From Firmicutes bacterium UBA5389 (GTDB taxonomy: Bacteria; Bacillota; DTU025), in contig DHON01000112.1 in assembly GCA_002409965.1 (NCBI GenBank), forward strand, positions 13,002 through 77,001: a stretch of 64,000 nt of DNA, given 5' to 3'. The number at the start of each line of letters is the position of its first letter. Within the stretch, counting starts at the first letter, position 1. The notes below the pieces were generated by a model. That model had not been told where the DNA came from and searched no databases. It worked only from the letters and a program-made list of their open reading frames with translations. Shown here piece by piece: positions 8,223 to 17,375 of the stretch. The translations under genes were made by a program, and so were the position numbers.

Positions 8223-9158
8223 TTGGTTCCAGACCAGCTAGAGGGTATCGTCATACTTGCGTCTTCAGGGTTGTTTCAAGTGGAGACAGCCACTGGCGTG
8301 ATCCATTGCATGGCCCGGGCAGGCGCGGATCCGGGCAGCATTGTGCCGGGAGACAGGGTGCTTGTCGCCCCGCAGCCGGCCGGCAGGGGCGTCATCGAAT
8401 CGATGATGCCCAGAAGGACCCGGTTCTCACGGAAGGTGGCCGGCCGTCGTCAGGATGAGCAAGTGATCGCAGCGAATCTGGATCAGGTGGTCATCGTGCT
8501 TGCGGCATCCGAGCCGCCTTTCAAAGAGACCACCTTGGATCGGTATCTTGCCTCGGCGGAACACTGCGGATTGGATGCCGTCGTCTGCATAAACAAGGTC
8601 GATCTGGCGTCTGCCGCGAACTCGGCGCCCGCTCCCAACCTGGCACAACGCGCGGATGTGTACGCCCGGATTGGGTACCTGGTGATCATGACATCCGCCG
8701 CGCTCGGCAACGGCATCGACAGGCTCAGGCAGGCGCTTGCCGGCCGCGTCTCGGCGTTGGTCGGACCGTCCGGCGTGGGCAAATCCTCGCTCATATCCGC
8801 AGTCTCGCCCGGGGTCAGCCTTGCCACAAGCGACATAAGCGCCAGTACAGGCAAAGGACGCCACACAACCACTTGCTCTCGCCTGATCAAGCTGGGCGTT
8901 GGGAGCTACGTAGCGGACACGCCCGGGATGCGGGAGTTCGGGTTCCACAGAATTTCCCAGGGCGAGCTGGCGTGGTGCTTCCGGGAATTTCGTCCGCATA
9001 TGGAGAAGTGCAGGTTCGACGACTGCAGGCATGTCAAAGAACCCGGCTGCGCCGTGCGCAAGGCCGTAGAGCAGGGCCTGGTGTCAGAGGGCAGATACGA
9101 GCACTACCTCCGCTTGATGGGAGGCGGCGGCCATGGCAACCACATCGTTGTCTGCTAG
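8223..9158 (+). CDS. rsgA: Ribosome small-subunit GTPase RsgA
   Basis: 311 residues. The circularly permuted GTPase order is visible: NKVDL (G4, about residue 121), then GPSGVGKSSLIS (G1), then DTPGMREF (G3). The C-terminal zinc motif CRFDDCRHVKEPGCAV completes the RsgA signature, and an OB-fold N-terminus precedes. It acts in late 30S ribosomal subunit maturation. A TTG start is used, placed 11 bases after AGGAGG (8206-8211). Here it stands alone rather than in the usual prkC-rpe cluster. Its last four bases overlap the convergent gene on the other strand. Confidence 0.95.
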   Translation: MVPDQLEGIVILASSGLFQVETATGVIHCMARAGADPGSIVPGDRVLVAPQPAGRGVIESMMPRRTRFSRKVAGRRQDEQVIAANLDQVVIVLAASEPPFKETTLDRYLASAEHCGLDAVVCINKVDLASAANSAPAPNLAQRADVYARIGYLVIMTSAALGNGIDRLRQALAGRVSALVGPSGVGKSSLISAVSPGVSLATSDISASTGKGRHTTTCSRLIKLGVGSYVADTPGMREFGFHRISQGELAWCFREFRPHMEKCRFDDCRHVKEPGCAVRKAVEQGLVSEGRYEHYLRLMGGGGHGNHIVVC

Positions 9159-10027
9159 CGGCAGCGGCGCCCGGGCTCACACGCACCCGCTGCGCTCCTG
9201 GGGCTGTCGCACCGAACCTCTGACAGCCAGCAAGAGGGCGGGCAGGACTGTGAGGGCCCCGCCAAAGCCCACAGGCAGTAGAGGTCATGTCCGGGCGCGG
9301 CGGTCGCCGGGTCCGGTCGGAAGCCGGAGGGGATCGCCACTGTGTCCTGATTCCGAATTCGGAAGGCACAATCCGAGTCGCGCGAACGCACCCGCTGGGT
9401 TCCGAGGCCCGTCTCGGGCCTCAGCCTGAAGTGCCTCACCTCTTCGTAGTCGCGCTCCCCGCCTGACTCATCCTCAGCCTCGGCGGCGCACATCAACGTC
9501 TCGCCGATTATCATCCCATGACCTGAGCGGGTTACGGCGGCGACATAGCGGACCTCTCCAGACCGCTTCCCTCGCCCAATGGCCTGCGCCTGCAGTCTCT
9601 CGGGCGTTATGATTTCGGCGCCTGGTCGCGGCGGTTCGTCTGAGCTCCCGGCCGCCCCCTCCGCGATCAGCTCGGCACGGATCAGCGCCAGTTCAGCCGG
9701 GCCGGACAGGCCCTTCAGGAATAGCGTCGTGTACGGCCGAGCGCATATCGCCCAGGGCAGGCCGTCGAATACATCGCGCCGGCCCTCGAGGGTCTCCCGT
9801 CTCATCTGCCCGTCCGCGCCCTCCCATGCGGCCTCTACAGCGCCGCTCAACACAACGGCCACCGTGTCCATAGGACCGAAATCGAACCCTCTCCGCTCGT
9901 CCTGTCGAATACGGACGAACCCAAGGTAGATGTAGCGCAGTTCTAGCTCAGGACTGGCAGGGCTCGCTACCTCGCGAATCCGTGTTGTTCCGCAGGCCCT
10001 TTCGGGCATTCTCACTAGCAATGACAT
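9155..10027 (-). CDS. IolB-family (5-deoxyglucuronate isomerase-like) protein without metal ligands
   Basis: About 290 residues from the ATG that starts MSLLVRMPERA; an upstream extension of 36 residues looks non-coding. Resemblance to IolB is clear in YIYLGFVRIRQDE, RRDVFDGLPWAI, YEEVRHFRL and AAPGHDLYCLWALAG. The conserved PPHKHD metal-binding segment after GETL is missing (the text runs directly to an acidic stretch), and the late GYHP motif reads GFRP, so the histidines of the cupin metal site are gone. After LWALAG the tail of about 36 residues is unlike IolB and may reflect a frameshift. No other myo-inositol gene is nearby. It may be a pseudo-enzyme or a decaying gene. Confidence 0.6.
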   Translation of the reverse strand: MSLLVRMPERACGTTRIREVASPASPELELRYIYLGFVRIRQDERRGFDFGPMDTVAVVLSGAVEAAWEGADGQMRRETLEGRRDVFDGLPWAICARPYTTLFLKGLSGPAELALIRAELIAEGAAGSSDEPPRPGAEIITPERLQAQAIGRGKRSGEVRYVAAVTRSGHGMIIGETLMCAAEAEDESGGERDYEEVRHFRLRPETGLGTQRVRSRDSDCAFRIRNQDTVAIPSGFRPDPATAAPGHDLYCLWALAGPSQSCPPSCWLSEVRCDSPRSAAGACEPGRRCR

Positions 10028-10080
10028 CGTAAACACCCCACAAAAGCATCCCATGCCTGGTGCAGTGGAACCAAATCCAC

Positions 10081-10086
10081 TATAAT
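10081..10086 (+). promoter_or_regulatory. Candidate -10 box for the alpha/beta hydrolase gene
   Basis: A perfect TATAAT lies 16 bases before the GTG start. No good -35 box is seen at 16-18 bases upstream, so this is weakly supported. Confidence 0.35.
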
Positions 10087-10101
10087 TGGTCGTAAGGCTC
10101 A

Positions 10102-11874
10102 GTGTGGGCCGTGACGAACAGGACGGTGACTGCATTGCGCAAACCCGCGCACACCCATCGACACAGCATTTCCCGAATCTTGTGGCGCGGAATCTACTCG
10201 ACCATTGCTGCGTTGATGTTAACGTCTCTGACGATTCCTATTCCAGTATCGGGCGCACCACCGTTCGCCGGTCTGTCTCCGCTACCTGGCCCCAAAGCAT
10301 TCGATGCACAATCGATTGAAGATTTCTACACCTATGATAACAGACGTCCCCTCGATCCTTCCATAGTCATGCTCGATTCTAGCGAATGGTACCAGCATTA
10401 CGATCTGCAGTATCAGAGCGAAGGCGACACTGTGTATTCTCACTATTTCGTGCCGGTCCTGCCGCGCAACGCCGGAAGCCCGGCCATAATCGGGCTGCAC
10501 GGGATGTTCTCCGACTCAGAACAGCAATTCTGGATGCTGGCCGAGTTCGTCGCCAAACGGGGTATCGCCGGGCTAGCGCCCAGCCTGCCCTACCACCACC
10601 GCAGGAGCAAAGGCGTTCAACTCTTCTCCGGTCAGAAGTTCATCGTGGACACACCTCAATCGATCAGAAACAACATCAGGCGCGCAGTGATCGACATGCG
10701 CCGCGCCCTGGACTGGCTGAGCGACCGCCCTGAGATCGACTCGCAGACCATCACCATGGCCGGTGCCAGCCTGGGCGGGATAGTAGCCTCGCTTGCCTAC
10801 AAGATGGAGCCCAGATTTCGCACGGCAGTATTCGTCATGGCCGGGTGTGGGGTTTCGGGCATCGCACAGAACAGCGAACACGTATTGGTTACAGCTTTCA
10901 GAGAAATCACCAAGACCAAAGTCCTCAACCTGCAAGACATCGTCGAAACGCTGCAGCCCGTTGATCCGATCAACGTGCCTGACCTCTATCCCCGACCTGT
11001 CCTCATGATCAACGGCACCAAAGACACCATCATGCCTCCATCGGAGTCCGTGAAACTCCTCCGCTCGCTGGGCCAGGCGCAGCAGGTGTGGGCCGACAGC
11101 AGCCACTACTTCCCTGCGTACGCAGCCGCGTATCTCCTGGCGTCTTTTCTGGCTGAGCACATGCCCGAGTCATACGGCATCCCAGCCCCCGGCAGTGTGC
11201 TCCAGGTCCAGCCGGGGTGGCGGTTTGTCGAAGCCGTTCAACCCATGGTCCCGGGCGAGGACAGGCTGTGGGTAGACGTGGAGGCGCAGGCGCCATCGGC
11301 CGGCGCATCGTCGGCTCACCGTGTAGGCGTGCCGATGGTGAACAAAGTCGTGCCGGTGATCGCGGTGAGCGCCGACACGTTCCGGGCCGCTGGGGCCGAC
11401 CTGCTCAAGTTGCCCGCGTTCATCCATGTGATGGCCTCCGACAGCCTGTTCGACTTCGCAGCCGCATGCGCATATGCAAGCGCTCTTGGGCTGGGGCATG
11501 AGCCGCTTCTGTACTACCTGGCACCGTCTGCGTCATTCGCCGGCGCCTCCTCCGTTCCCGTCTCCACCGCATGGGAACGCTACACCCTAATGGAGTTCTC
11601 AGCTGCCCATGTGGAGCTGACAAGGCCGGCAACAGCGGCTCTTGTACTTCCCGCCGCGTCGACTGCGTCGGTGACCTCCTGGCCCTCGCCGCTCGATCTG
11701 TGCGCTTCGTCATCGACGTATTCCAGCGCATCGGCGGCCGCAGCGGCGCTCGCCGCCAGAATACAATGGGACAAGCTCAAAACGCTCGAACACTTCGAAA
11801 AAGCGCCCAACGAATGGCCGAGCTGGTCAGCCGGGCCTCCCGACATCAACGACGATGCCGGGAGCATACAGTAG
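10102..11874 (+). CDS. Secreted alpha/beta hydrolase with long C-terminal extension
   Basis: About 590 residues. After a basic N-terminus a hydrophobic stretch (STIAALMLTSLTIPIPVSGA) acts as a signal peptide or anchor. The catalytic domain shows the oxyanion loop LHGMFSDSE, a nucleophile elbow GASLGGIV, the acid in GTKDTIMPP and a histidine in DSSHYFPAY, a full hydrolase triad in order. The 240 residues after about residue 350 match nothing I recognise and include an Ala/Ser-rich run (SSTYSSASAAAAALAAR). Substrate unknown; an esterase or peptidase is possible. The start is GTG at 10102 or the second GTG three codons on. The end overlaps the convergent ltaE by 29 bases. Confidence 0.75.
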   Translation: MWAVTNRTVTALRKPAHTHRHSISRILWRGIYSTIAALMLTSLTIPIPVSGAPPFAGLSPLPGPKAFDAQSIEDFYTYDNRRPLDPSIVMLDSSEWYQHYDLQYQSEGDTVYSHYFVPVLPRNAGSPAIIGLHGMFSDSEQQFWMLAEFVAKRGIAGLAPSLPYHHRRSKGVQLFSGQKFIVDTPQSIRNNIRRAVIDMRRALDWLSDRPEIDSQTITMAGASLGGIVASLAYKMEPRFRTAVFVMAGCGVSGIAQNSEHVLVTAFREITKTKVLNLQDIVETLQPVDPINVPDLYPRPVLMINGTKDTIMPPSESVKLLRSLGQAQQVWADSSHYFPAYAAAYLLASFLAEHMPESYGIPAPGSVLQVQPGWRFVEAVQPMVPGEDRLWVDVEAQAPSAGASSAHRVGVPMVNKVVPVIAVSADTFRAAGADLLKLPAFIHVMASDSLFDFAAACAYASALGLGHEPLLYYLAPSASFAGASSVPVSTAWERYTLMEFSAAHVELTRPATAALVLPAASTASVTSWPSPLDLCASSSTYSSASAAAAALAARIQWDKLKTLEHFEKAPNEWPSWSAGPPDINDDAGSIQ

Positions 11875-12889
11875 CCACGGCCCCGAGCGCCCGCTCGACT
11901 CCGGCAGAATCCACATGCCTGTTGAGCACGGCCCTCAGTCCAGAAGGCGGCCTGGTGGTAACGCGCACTCCCTCCCGGGCGAGTTCAGCGGCGAACCTAG
12001 GCGCGCGTATCCCAAGGGCTAAGACATCGAACCCGACAATGTTAGTCTGAACAGTCGACAGATCTATCGCGATTCCCGGGATCTCGGCCAGGCCAAGCCC
12101 GAGACTTCGCGCGTTCGCGTGGTCGTCGGCCAGCCTGTCCACCATCTTCTCGATAGCGATTATGCCGGCGGCCGCCAGCACTCCCGCCTGACGCATCCCG
12201 CCGCCCAGCATCTTGCGGTTCTTGCGCGCGGCCCTTATGAACTCGGCGCTGCCGGCAAGGATTGAGCCCACTGGAGCCGAGAGCCCCTTAGACAGGCAGA
12301 ACATCACCGAGTCCACATGCTCTGCTATCTCCTGTGCCTCTACCCCGAGCGCCAGTGCGGCGTTGAATATGCGGGCGCCGTCGAGGTGAACTGTCAGTCC
12401 ATTCTCGTCGGCAACCCTGCGAAGCGCGGCCATCGCAGGAATGGGCGTCACTGTCCCCCCGCCCCTGTTGTGAGTATTCTCTATGGACAGACACGCGGCT
12501 TGCGCGTAATGGATGTTCTCCTCTCTGATTGCCGCCGTGACATCGTCCGGGTCGAGTACGCCGTTTCTCCCGCTCACGAGGCGCGGCACCACGCCGGCCA
12601 CTGCGGATAGACCGCCCACTTCGTAGTAGTAGATGTGACAGTCGGATTCCAACACGATCTCGTCGCCTCGCCGGCAGTGGGTCATCACCGCCAACAGGTT
12701 GCCCATGGTTCCGGACGGAACGAACATCGCCGCTTCCTTGCCCACTTTCCCAGCCGCCAATTCCTCCAGACGTTTCACAGTCGGATCCTCGCCGTACACG
12801 TCATCTCCCACATCGGCCCAGCGCATCGCCTCGCGCATCTCGCCCGTGGGAAGAGTCAGAGTGTCGCTTCGCATCTCGATGAAGTCCAT
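11846..12889 (-). CDS. ltaE: Low-specificity L-threonine aldolase
   Basis: About 347 residues, typical of the family. N-terminal MRSDTLTLPTGEMREAM, VGDDVYGEDPTV, the PLP-site segment HLDGARIFNAA and the lysine-bearing FCLSKGLSAPVGS are all present. It splits L-threonine or allo-threonine to glycine and acetaldehyde, which would feed the glycine cleavage system encoded 33 kb away. The start is placed at the ATG of MDFIEMRSD; 21 residues of upstream open frame do not resemble the family. Confidence 0.93.
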   Translation of the reverse strand: MDFIEMRSDTLTLPTGEMREAMRWADVGDDVYGEDPTVKRLEELAAGKVGKEAAMFVPSGTMGNLLAVMTHCRRGDEIVLESDCHIYYYEVGGLSAVAGVVPRLVSGRNGVLDPDDVTAAIREENIHYAQAACLSIENTHNRGGGTVTPIPAMAALRRVADENGLTVHLDGARIFNAALALGVEAQEIAEHVDSVMFCLSKGLSAPVGSILAGSAEFIRAARKNRKMLGGGMRQAGVLAAAGIIAIEKMVDRLADDHANARSLGLGLAEIPGIAIDLSTVQTNIVGFDVLALGIRAPRFAAELAREGVRVTTRPPSGLRAVLNRHVDSAGVERALGAVATVCSRHRR

Positions 12890-12990
12890 ACACAACACCG
12901 CCTTTGCGCTAGGTAGTGAGTGATACGCCGAGCGACAGGCGGATTCCTGCATCCAGCGAGCGGCGAGGGTAGCGGGTTGTGGCAGGAGTT

Positions 12991-13008
12991 CACTCTAGAG
13001 TGTATAAT
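12991..13008 (+). promoter_or_regulatory. mmdA promoter region with 12-base palindrome
   Basis: A TATAAT (13003-13008) is immediately preceded by the perfect palindrome CACTCTAGAGTG (12991-13002), which sits where a repressor would block the promoter. No clear -35 box is visible, which would suit an activated or repressed promoter. It is 60 bases upstream of the mmdA start. Confidence 0.45.
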
Positions 13009-13067
13009 GGGTTTGGTATGCATAATGCGCACAGGCCTGATCGAGCGATTGAGCGAGGTGAGTTTAT

Positions 13068-14615
13068 TTGGGCGACAATGACAAGCTCCGCGAACTTGGT
13101 GCCCGAAAAGGCAAGGCGCTCAATGGGGGCGGCCCCAAGAGCGTCGAAAAGCAGCATGCTGCAGGCAAGCTGACTGCCAGAGAGCGGCTCGAACGTCTGT
13201 TGGATCCAGGAAGCTTCGCCGAACTTGACATGTTTGTCGAGCACAGGTGCCATGATCTGGGCATGGCCGAACGGCAACTCCCGGGCGAAGGGGTCGTCAC
13301 AGGCTGTGGAAGCATAGACGGGCGAAAGGTGTTCGTCTTCGCACAGGACTTCACGGTTATGGGCGGATCCCTCGGAGAAATGCACGCCAAGAAGATCTGC
13401 AAGGTCATGGATCTAGCAGTAAAGGTCGGAGCGCCTTTCATCGGAATCAACGACTCCGGCGGAGCGCGCATTCAGGAGGGCGTGGACGCGCTCTCGGGCT
13501 ACGGTCAGATATTCTACAGAAACACCATTTCATCGGGCGTAATCCCGCAGATCTCGGTAATCATGGGGCCGTGCGCCGGCGGCGCAGTCTACTCCCCTGC
13601 CCTGACCGACTTCGTCTTCATGGTGCAGGGAGCCAACATGTTCATCACCGGTCCGCAGGTAATCAAAGCCGTCACAGGCGAGGACGTATCCGCCGACGAA
13701 CTCGGCGGCGCCGCGACGCACAACCGCACGAGCGGCGTCGCGCACTTCATGTACAGCACCGAGGACGACTGCTTCCTGGCCATTCGCAAGCTCCTGTCCT
13801 ACCTCCCGGCGAACAACCTGGAGGATCCTCCGGTTCTGCCCGCTCCCGATGAGGCCAAAGATGCTAACCCGAAGATGCGCGAAATCGTGCCGTCCGAATC
13901 GAACAGGCCCTATGATATGCGCCATGTAATCGCCGGCTTCGTCGACAATGCCGACTTTTTCGAGGTGCATCAGCACTTCGCCATGAACATCGTCGTGGGC
14001 TTCGCGCGCCTAGGCGGACGCCCGATCGGGATCATCGCCAACCAACCCGCTATGGCGGCGGGATGCCTCGACATAAACGCATCCGACAAGGCCGCCCGTT
14101 TCATCAGGTTCTGCGATGCGTTCAACGTCCCCATAATCAACCTGGTGGACGTGCCAGGATTTCTGCCCGGCGTCAATCAGGAGACCGGAGGGATAATTCG
14201 GCACGGCGCCAAGTTGCTGTACGCCTACTCTGAGGCCACCGTGCCCAAAATAACCCTTATCGTCCGCAAGGCTTACGGAGGAGCGTATCTCGCCATGTGC
14301 AGCCGCGACCTGGGCGCCGACGCCGTGTTCGCGTGGCCCGGTGCCGAAATCGCGGTCATGGGACCCGACGGCGCAGCCAACATCATATTCCGCCGCGAGA
14401 TCCAAGCAGCCGAGAACCCAGCAGAAGCCCGCAAGGAGAAGATCGAGGATTACCGCTCCAAGTTCGCCAACCCTTTTGTCGCGGCGGCGCGCGGGTTCGT
14501 AGACGATGTGATCGACCCGGCAGAAACCCGCGTCAGGCTTCTGGGGGCACTGGACATGCTGTCTACCAAGCGAGAGTCGCGTCCTCCCAGGAAACATGGG
14601 AACATCCCGGTGTGA
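13068..14615 (+). CDS. mmdA: Methylmalonyl-CoA decarboxylase / propionyl-CoA carboxylase carboxyltransferase subunit
   Basis: 515 residues, the length of acyl-CoA carboxyltransferases. GGGPKSVEKQHAAGKLTARERL, NDSGGARIQEGVDALSGYG, GPCAGGAVYSPALTDF and AYGGAYLAMCSRDLGAD are hallmarks of the MmdA/PccB group. It moves CO2 from (S)-methylmalonyl-CoA to the biotin of MmdC. The next genes are a membrane gamma/delta subunit, a biotin carrier and a Na+-pumping beta subunit, with no biotin carboxylase, so the sodium-pump decarboxylase is preferred over an ATP-dependent carboxylase. A TTG start follows GAGGTG by 7 bases. Confidence 0.93.
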   Translation: MGDNDKLRELGARKGKALNGGGPKSVEKQHAAGKLTARERLERLLDPGSFAELDMFVEHRCHDLGMAERQLPGEGVVTGCGSIDGRKVFVFAQDFTVMGGSLGEMHAKKICKVMDLAVKVGAPFIGINDSGGARIQEGVDALSGYGQIFYRNTISSGVIPQISVIMGPCAGGAVYSPALTDFVFMVQGANMFITGPQVIKAVTGEDVSADELGGAATHNRTSGVAHFMYSTEDDCFLAIRKLLSYLPANNLEDPPVLPAPDEAKDANPKMREIVPSESNRPYDMRHVIAGFVDNADFFEVHQHFAMNIVVGFARLGGRPIGIIANQPAMAAGCLDINASDKAARFIRFCDAFNVPIINLVDVPGFLPGVNQETGGIIRHGAKLLYAYSEATVPKITLIVRKAYGGAYLAMCSRDLGADAVFAWPGAEIAVMGPDGAANIIFRREIQAAENPAEARKEKIEDYRSKFANPFVAAARGFVDDVIDPAETRVRLLGALDMLSTKRESRPPRKHGNIPV

Positions 14616-14630
14616 TGGGAGGCGTATACA

Positions 14631-15005
14631 ATGACCACAGGTGAGAATCTGCTGCTCGGCTTGCAGACACTGCTCCTCGGCATGGCGGTCACTTTCGTGG
14701 GCCTGCTCATACTGCAGGGAGTCATGAAGCTCATGGCCAGGTTCAGTCGGGCAAAGAGGCGCGATGCCGGCGCTCCCGTAGCGTCAGGCCCTCTTGCGTC
14801 CGCCGACGCCCAGGCTGAGCTCCCAATCCGGCACGATGAGGAGATAGCCGCGATATCGGCCGTCATGGCCATGCTAACAGCCGACGACGAACCGCCCATG
14901 CAAGTCAAGTCGGTTAGGCCGGTGGATCCCGCCACGGCCGGCGTATCGAACGTCTGGGGCCTTGCAGGCCGTCAGGAGATCATGGCGTCTCGCCGCAGAG
15001 CGTAG
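14631..15005 (+). CDS. mmdD: Sodium-pump decarboxylase small membrane subunit (OadG/MmdD family)
   Basis: 124 residues with one N-terminal transmembrane helix (LLGMAVTFVGLLILQGVMKL) and a hydrophilic tail containing RHDEEIAAISAVMAML, a motif typical of OadG/MmdD. This subunit holds the decarboxylase complex together at the membrane. It sits between mmdA and the biotin carrier, as in Veillonella-type operons. The last residues (VSNVWGLAGRQEIM) match the conserved C-terminal W-x-x-x-G-R region of the family. Confidence 0.88.
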   Translation: MTTGENLLLGLQTLLLGMAVTFVGLLILQGVMKLMARFSRAKRRDAGAPVASGPLASADAQAELPIRHDEEIAAISAVMAMLTADDEPPMQVKSVRPVDPATAGVSNVWGLAGRQEIMASRRRA

Positions 15006-15058
15006 CAAGTCGCCTGGTAGAGCAATCAGCTTAATCCTGTTTGGAGGAGGACTGCTAA

Positions 15059-15445
<387 letters not shown>

Positions 15446-15459
15446 GGAGGACTCCATCT

Positions 15460-16590
15460 GTGCAAGAAGCCTTCATAGAGTTGCTGCAAAGCACGGGTTT
15501 CTCCGCGATCACAGGGCGCGAACTCGTGATGATCGCTATTTCCCTGACACTGATGTACCTGGCCATTGAGCGCAAATTCGAACCCTTATTGCTTCTCCCC
15601 ATCTCCTTCGGCATACTTCTCGCGAACTTGCCGTTGACGGGGTTCATGGACGCCCCCAATGGCGGCGTAGTGGGCGGGCTGCTCTACTACCTATATCAAG
15701 GGGTAAAACTGGGCATATACCCGCCGCTTGTGTTTATGGGAATCGGAGCCATGACCGATTTCGGCCCGCTAATCGCCAACCCGTCCACCATATTGCTGGG
15801 CGGCGCAGCGCAACTCGGAATATTCATAGCTTTCATGGGGGCACTGCTCTTCGGTTACTCGCCGCAGCAGTCCGCGGCAATAGGGATCATTGGCGGAGCC
15901 AATGGCCCGGCGTCGATACTGGTGGCTACTCGGCTCGCGCCTGAGCTGCTCGGCCCGATAGCCATAGCTGCCTACTCCTACATGGCGCTGGTACCTATCA
16001 TCCAACCGCCGATCATGCGCGCACTGACTCGCAAAGCTGACCGTCAGATAGTCATGGCCCAGCTCAGGCCGGTATCGAAGACCGAAAGAATCCTGTTCGC
16101 AGTAGTCGTTACAATCCTAGTGGCCCTCATGTTGCCCTCGGCCGCCACCCTCGTCAGCATGCTGATGCTGGGGAATATCCTGAGGGAATCAGGAGTCGTG
16201 GAAAGGCTATCGAAGACAGCGCAGAATGAGCTGATCAACTTGATCACCATTTTCCTAGGAACCACACTGGGCGCCACCGCCAAGGCAGAGACGTTTCTGA
16301 CCCTGCAGACCATCGGCATCATACTCCTCGGCCTGGTGGCCTTCGCGGGGGGCACAGTTGGCGGACTGCTGCAAGGCAACCTCATGTGCTGGGCTTCACG
16401 GGGCAAGATCAACCCGCTGATCGGTTCGGCCGGCGTGTCCGCTGTGCCGATGTCAGCCAGAGTCGTGCAGGTCGTGGTGCAAGAGGAGAATCCAGGCAAC
16501 TACCTTCTGATGCATGCCATGGGCCCCAACGTAGCCGGTACCATCGGCTCGGCCATCGTTGCCGGCGTTCTGCTATCTCGGTTCGGATAA
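15460..16590 (+). CDS. mmdB: Sodium-pumping decarboxylase beta subunit
   Basis: 376 residues, strongly hydrophobic with about nine to eleven membrane spans. Conserved segments of OadB/MmdB/GcdB are visible: FGILLANLP, the MGIGAMTDFGPLIANP loop, GGANGPASILVATRLAPELLG with its conserved Asn, and PIIQPPIMRALT. It decarboxylates carboxybiotin and exports Na+, giving the cell a sodium gradient from methylmalonyl-CoA decarboxylation. It starts with GTG after AAGGAGG and ends the operon just before a strong terminator. Confidence 0.96.
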   Translation: MQEAFIELLQSTGFSAITGRELVMIAISLTLMYLAIERKFEPLLLLPISFGILLANLPLTGFMDAPNGGVVGGLLYYLYQGVKLGIYPPLVFMGIGAMTDFGPLIANPSTILLGGAAQLGIFIAFMGALLFGYSPQQSAAIGIIGGANGPASILVATRLAPELLGPIAIAAYSYMALVPIIQPPIMRALTRKADRQIVMAQLRPVSKTERILFAVVVTILVALMLPSAATLVSMLMLGNILRESGVVERLSKTAQNELINLITIFLGTTLGATAKAETFLTLQTIGIILLGLVAFAGGTVGGLLQGNLMCWASRGKINPLIGSAGVSAVPMSARVVQVVVQEENPGNYLLMHAMGPNVAGTIGSAIVAGVLLSRFG

Positions 16591-16597
16591 GCTCCGG

Positions 16598-16633
16598 CCC
16601 CCCGGCATCGCCGCTTGCGGCCGCGCCGGGGGG
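16598..16633. terminator. Strong hairpin between convergent mmdB and the 16661 gene
   Basis: Perfect 9-bp arms CCCCCCGGC and GCCGGGGGG with a further inner GC-rich stem, followed on the plus strand by TGTTCT. It lies 8 bases after the mmdB stop and 28 bases from the end of the opposing gene, so it may serve both. Confidence 0.7.
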
Positions 16634-16660
16634 TGTTCTCAGATAATCGTCGTCCAAGTA

Positions 16661-17356
16661 TCAGGGCTCGCCCAGGGGCCCACCGAAAGCAATACCCACT
16701 TCGATGAAGGGGATTCCCATGGTCTTGAGAGGTCCATCAATGGCGTTCTTGAAATTCATTCCATCAAGCCATCCGATGGGTGCATAGAAGAAAGAGTATC
16801 CTCCGGCTATCCGAACATCGGCGAAGGTTGACGCCGGGAACGTGATCGATGCCTGCGGTTGGGCCATTAGGTACAGCCGCCAAAGCGAAGCGGAGTTGCC
16901 GGCGCCCAGAAGCTCATCGAAGTCGGCGATGGCTCCCTGTTTCGTCGTGAGCGTAGCGGCTCCCCCGCCCAACACGGCACCTATTCCCAGGCTGGCCTTG
17001 TCGGAACGCCAGACATTGTACTGGACCAGAACCCCTCCGTATCCGATCTCGAGCGAGGCTGTTTTTGGGGGTGTACCCTCGCTCGCAGGCGATGTCGCAG
17101 ATCCGCGTCCGCCAACGCCGCCTATGGACCACTTACCATCGCCTATCTCTCCAACTCCGTAGCCGCCCCAGACACACATGCCCTTGGGCATTTCGTTGAA
17201 GCCCGCCCCAGTCAGTTCCTGATTGAGATCGTCGAGCTTGAGGAAGAGATAGCCGACGGCATTTCCGCCTCCGCCTGCCTGCGCAGAGCAGGCGCCTGCC
17301 GCCACTAAGGCCGCAAGAACCGCTATCGTACATACGCCCAGTCGCTTGAACCTCAT
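16661..17356 (-). CDS. Secreted glycine-rich protein of unknown function
   Basis: About 231 residues from the ATG of MRFKRLGVCTIAVL, preceded by GGGAGGG; a longer reading would run into the epimerase gene. A signal peptide with a cysteine near the cleavage site (AALVAAGACSAQAG) suggests secretion, possibly as a lipoprotein. The mature part is Gly-rich with alternating hydrophobic strands (LEIGYGGVLVQYNVW, VRIAGGYSFFYAPIGW), which suggests an all-beta domain. It is the last gene after mcm-meaB-mce on the same strand. I do not recognise the family. Confidence 0.6.
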   Translation of the reverse strand: MRFKRLGVCTIAVLAALVAAGACSAQAGGGGNAVGYLFLKLDDLNQELTGAGFNEMPKGMCVWGGYGVGEIGDGKWSIGGVGGRGSATSPASEGTPPKTASLEIGYGGVLVQYNVWRSDKASLGIGAVLGGGAATLTTKQGAIADFDELLGAGNSASLWRLYLMAQPQASITFPASTFADVRIAGGYSFFYAPIGWLDGMNFKNAIDGPLKTMGIPFIEVGIAFGGPLGEP

Positions 17357-17375
17357 ATCCGGCTGCCCTCCCTTG

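Noticed and set aside
8048..8458. 136-codon open frame overlapping rsgA
   Set aside because: Its first part spans the terminator and its second part is rsgA in another frame; no SD fits.
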